NCBI GenBank assembly: GCA_903897005.1
Contig: CAITZZ010000225.1
Coordinates: forward strand, 1-33,900
Length of the DNA: 33,900 bases
From: an uncultured beta proteobacterium
GTDB taxonomy: Bacteria > Pseudomonadota > Gammaproteobacteria > Burkholderiales > Burkholderiaceae_C
Direction: 5' to 3'
The notes below the pieces were generated by a model that saw nothing but the letters and a program-made list of their open reading frames with translations, searched no databases and was not told the origin of the DNA. This document shows, piece by piece, positions 32,628 through 33,900 of the stretch; the first letter of the stretch is position 1; each line of letters opens with the position of its first letter. Both the position numbers and the translations under genes were made by a program.

Positions 32628-33335
32628 ATGAAGACACAGATTGATCACTTGGTAGTGGTGGCCCGGACCCTGGAGCTTGGGGTGCAATGGTGCGAGGCAA
32701 CTTTGGGCATCACGCCCGGCGCCGGCGGTGAACACGCCGTGTATGGCACGCACAACCGATTATTCAAGATTGCCACACCAGCCAACCCACTGGCTTACTT
32801 TGAGATCATCGCCATCAACCCCAACGCTGCGCGTGCTGCAAACCCAGCAAAGAAGCGCTGGTTCGACATGGACGATCCGGCGCTTCAGGCGGCCGTCGCC
32901 CTTGGCCCGCGCCTCGTGCATTTTGTTGCCAACACCAGCGATCTTCAGGCCGCCCGAATGGCTTTGAAGGCTCAGGGCATTGACCGTGGGCCAGCGATTC
33001 AAGCCAGTCGCCATTCCAGACGGGGCTTGCTGCAATGGCAAATTTCCGTGCGCGAGGATGGGCAGCGCTTGTTCGACGGCACGCTCCCCAGCCTGATTCA
33101 ATGGGGCAAGCCCGATGACGCCGAGCCTTTGCGCCTGCACCCAAGAAACAGCCTGCCTCGATCGGGTGTGACATTGCAAACCATTTCCGTGACCCATCCG
33201 ACAGCGCCGAAGCTTCAGGCGGCTTACGATGCGATCGGACTGGCGGGCCTTGCAATCGAAGCCGGTCCGGCCAACCTCAGCGTCACCTTGCACACGCCCA
33301 GAGGCCCGATCCAGTTGCAAAGTCACGGCCTCTAG
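32628..33335 (+). CDS. VOC-superfamily (glyoxalase-like) protein
   Basis: 235-residue protein of the vicinal oxygen chelate superfamily, glyoxalase-like domain type (PF13468-like). IDHLVVVARTLELGVQWCEATLGI opens the first module with the typical His, and GGEHAVYGTHNRLFKI, ANPLAYFEIIAINP follow; PRLVHFVANTSDLQAARMALKAQG marks the second module. Members bind a metal, but no substrate can be given. ATG 32628; the frame extends back into the 17-base repeat. In the ancestor the gene probably lay directly downstream of 6S RNA. It converges on rdgC with six bases between stops. Confidence 0.85.
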   Translation: MKTQIDHLVVVARTLELGVQWCEATLGITPGAGGEHAVYGTHNRLFKIATPANPLAYFEIIAINPNAARAANPAKKRWFDMDDPALQAAVALGPRLVHFVANTSDLQAARMALKAQGIDRGPAIQASRHSRRGLLQWQISVREDGQRLFDGTLPSLIQWGKPDDAEPLRLHPRNSLPRSGVTLQTISVTHPTAPKLQAAYDAIGLAGLAIEAGPANLSVTLHTPRGPIQLQSHGL

Positions 33336-33341
33336 TGCGCC

Positions 33342-33900
33342 TCAAGCCGCTATCAGTTCTCCCCCCAAAGCCTCCATCAAATCGGGCAGCAGTTTGCGCA
33401 GTTCGCCGGTCGCAATCGCGGTGTCAGCATCGAATCCCTCATCCTTGCCCGTAGCCTTGCTGTCAAAGACCACGTCCAGAAACGCCAGTTTCTTGATCTG
33501 CAGGTTCTCGGTCAGGACAAACGAGACGCGACTGTCCCAGGTGAGGGCCAGTCGGGTCGGCAGCTTGCCTGACTGAACGTGCTGGCGTACCTCGTCGGTG
33601 TCCAGAGCGTGACGCGCGTAACGCACTACGGCCTTGGATTCGTCGGCAGCTTTGAGCTCGCACTCTCGATCGACGCTAAAGCCTGCAGGAGCTTGCTGGC
33701 TGATCAACCACTCTGACATGGCCGCGCTCGGCGACACCTGGCTATTGAACAGCGTCACTGCCAGACCTGGTACCGACTTGACCAGCATCGTTACCACATC
33801 GTCGGTGCGCGCTTGACTCACCGCGTCGATCACCAGCAGCCGGGCTTTCGGGTCAATCCAGATCCCGACGGACACCTGCTTGGTAAACGCCATCGGCAGC
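33342..33900 (-). CDS. rdgC: Recombination-associated protein RdgC (partial)
   Basis: RdgC forms a ring around double-stranded DNA and restrains RecA. The window holds about 185 residues, the C-terminal 60%; the frame is open to the window edge, so the N terminus lies beyond it. Family blocks: LPMAFTKQVSVGIWIDPKARLLVIDAVSQARTDDVVTML, then LTWDSRVSFVLTENLQIKKLAFLDVVFD near the end. Complete members are about 300 residues. The stop is TCA (plus strand) at 33351-33353 region as read from the frame ending in GGELIAA, at 33342. Identification is secure. Confidence 0.93.
   Translation of the reverse strand, partial: LPMAFTKQVSVGIWIDPKARLLVIDAVSQARTDDVVTMLVKSVPGLAVTLFNSQVSPSAAMSEWLISQQAPAGFSVDRECELKAADESKAVVRYARHALDTDEVRQHVQSGKLPTRLALTWDSRVSFVLTENLQIKKLAFLDVVFDSKATGKDEGFDADTAIATGELRKLLPDLMEALGGELIAA

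Overview
The window reads as chromosomal DNA of a beta-proteobacterium, most likely a Comamonadaceae member (Rhodoferax/Polaromonas-like; lineage inferred from protein character and gene order, no search was run). The DNA is GC-rich, genes are tightly packed with many 1-4 base stop/start overlaps, and GTG and TTG starts are frequent. Most of it is ordinary core genome.

Layout. 1-1382 (minus): a ProQ/FinO RNA chaperone preceded by a thioredoxin-fold lipoprotein. 1493-5537 (plus): a translationally coupled set made of a circularly permuted ATP-grasp/alpha-E fusion, a transglutaminase-like protein with a Gln-rich tail, and a RidA-like protein. 5538-5915: non-coding DNA with a long inverted repeat. 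5916-10559 (minus): AI-2E-type permease, hda, a HAD-IB phosphatase, pcnB and folK. 10653-14993: purM, an MFS transporter, murJ (minus) and rpsT. 15330-19094 (minus): an fbpABC-type ferric iron importer with a convincing Fur box upstream. 19591-21746 (plus): argD-argF behind a terminator-like leader hairpin. 21936-24342 (minus): a class I aminotransferase and an FAD monooxygenase. 24414-25040: nth. 25027-29567 (minus): the cobalamin importer btuB-btuF-btuC-btuD under a cobalamin riboswitch with its own terminator. 29909-30450 (plus): a ZapB-like coiled-coil protein and zapA, followed by 6S RNA (ssrS). 30677-32618: a short accessory segment. 32628-33900: a VOC protein and the C-terminal part of rdgC.

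The least expected signal is at the end of the 6S RNA gene. The last 17 bases of ssrS are repeated exactly 1.94 kb downstream, just before the VOC gene. The DNA between the copies holds a methyltransferase, a MaoC-like dehydratase and several small or broken reading frames in more A/T-rich DNA. This looks like an integration footprint (attL/attR) using the 3' end of 6S RNA as target, with no recombinase left inside.

Other points: pcnB has no possible ATG start before its catalytic motif; the nth and btuD coding ends overlap by 14 bases; a family of short palindromic repeats sits in three intergenic gaps, one with a 21-base tandem expansion; iron and B12 uptake operons each show a recognisable control element (Fur box, riboswitch). 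Apart from the 6S RNA insertion and the ATP-grasp/alpha-E/transglutaminase cluster, whose product is unknown, I see no system that looks undescribed.
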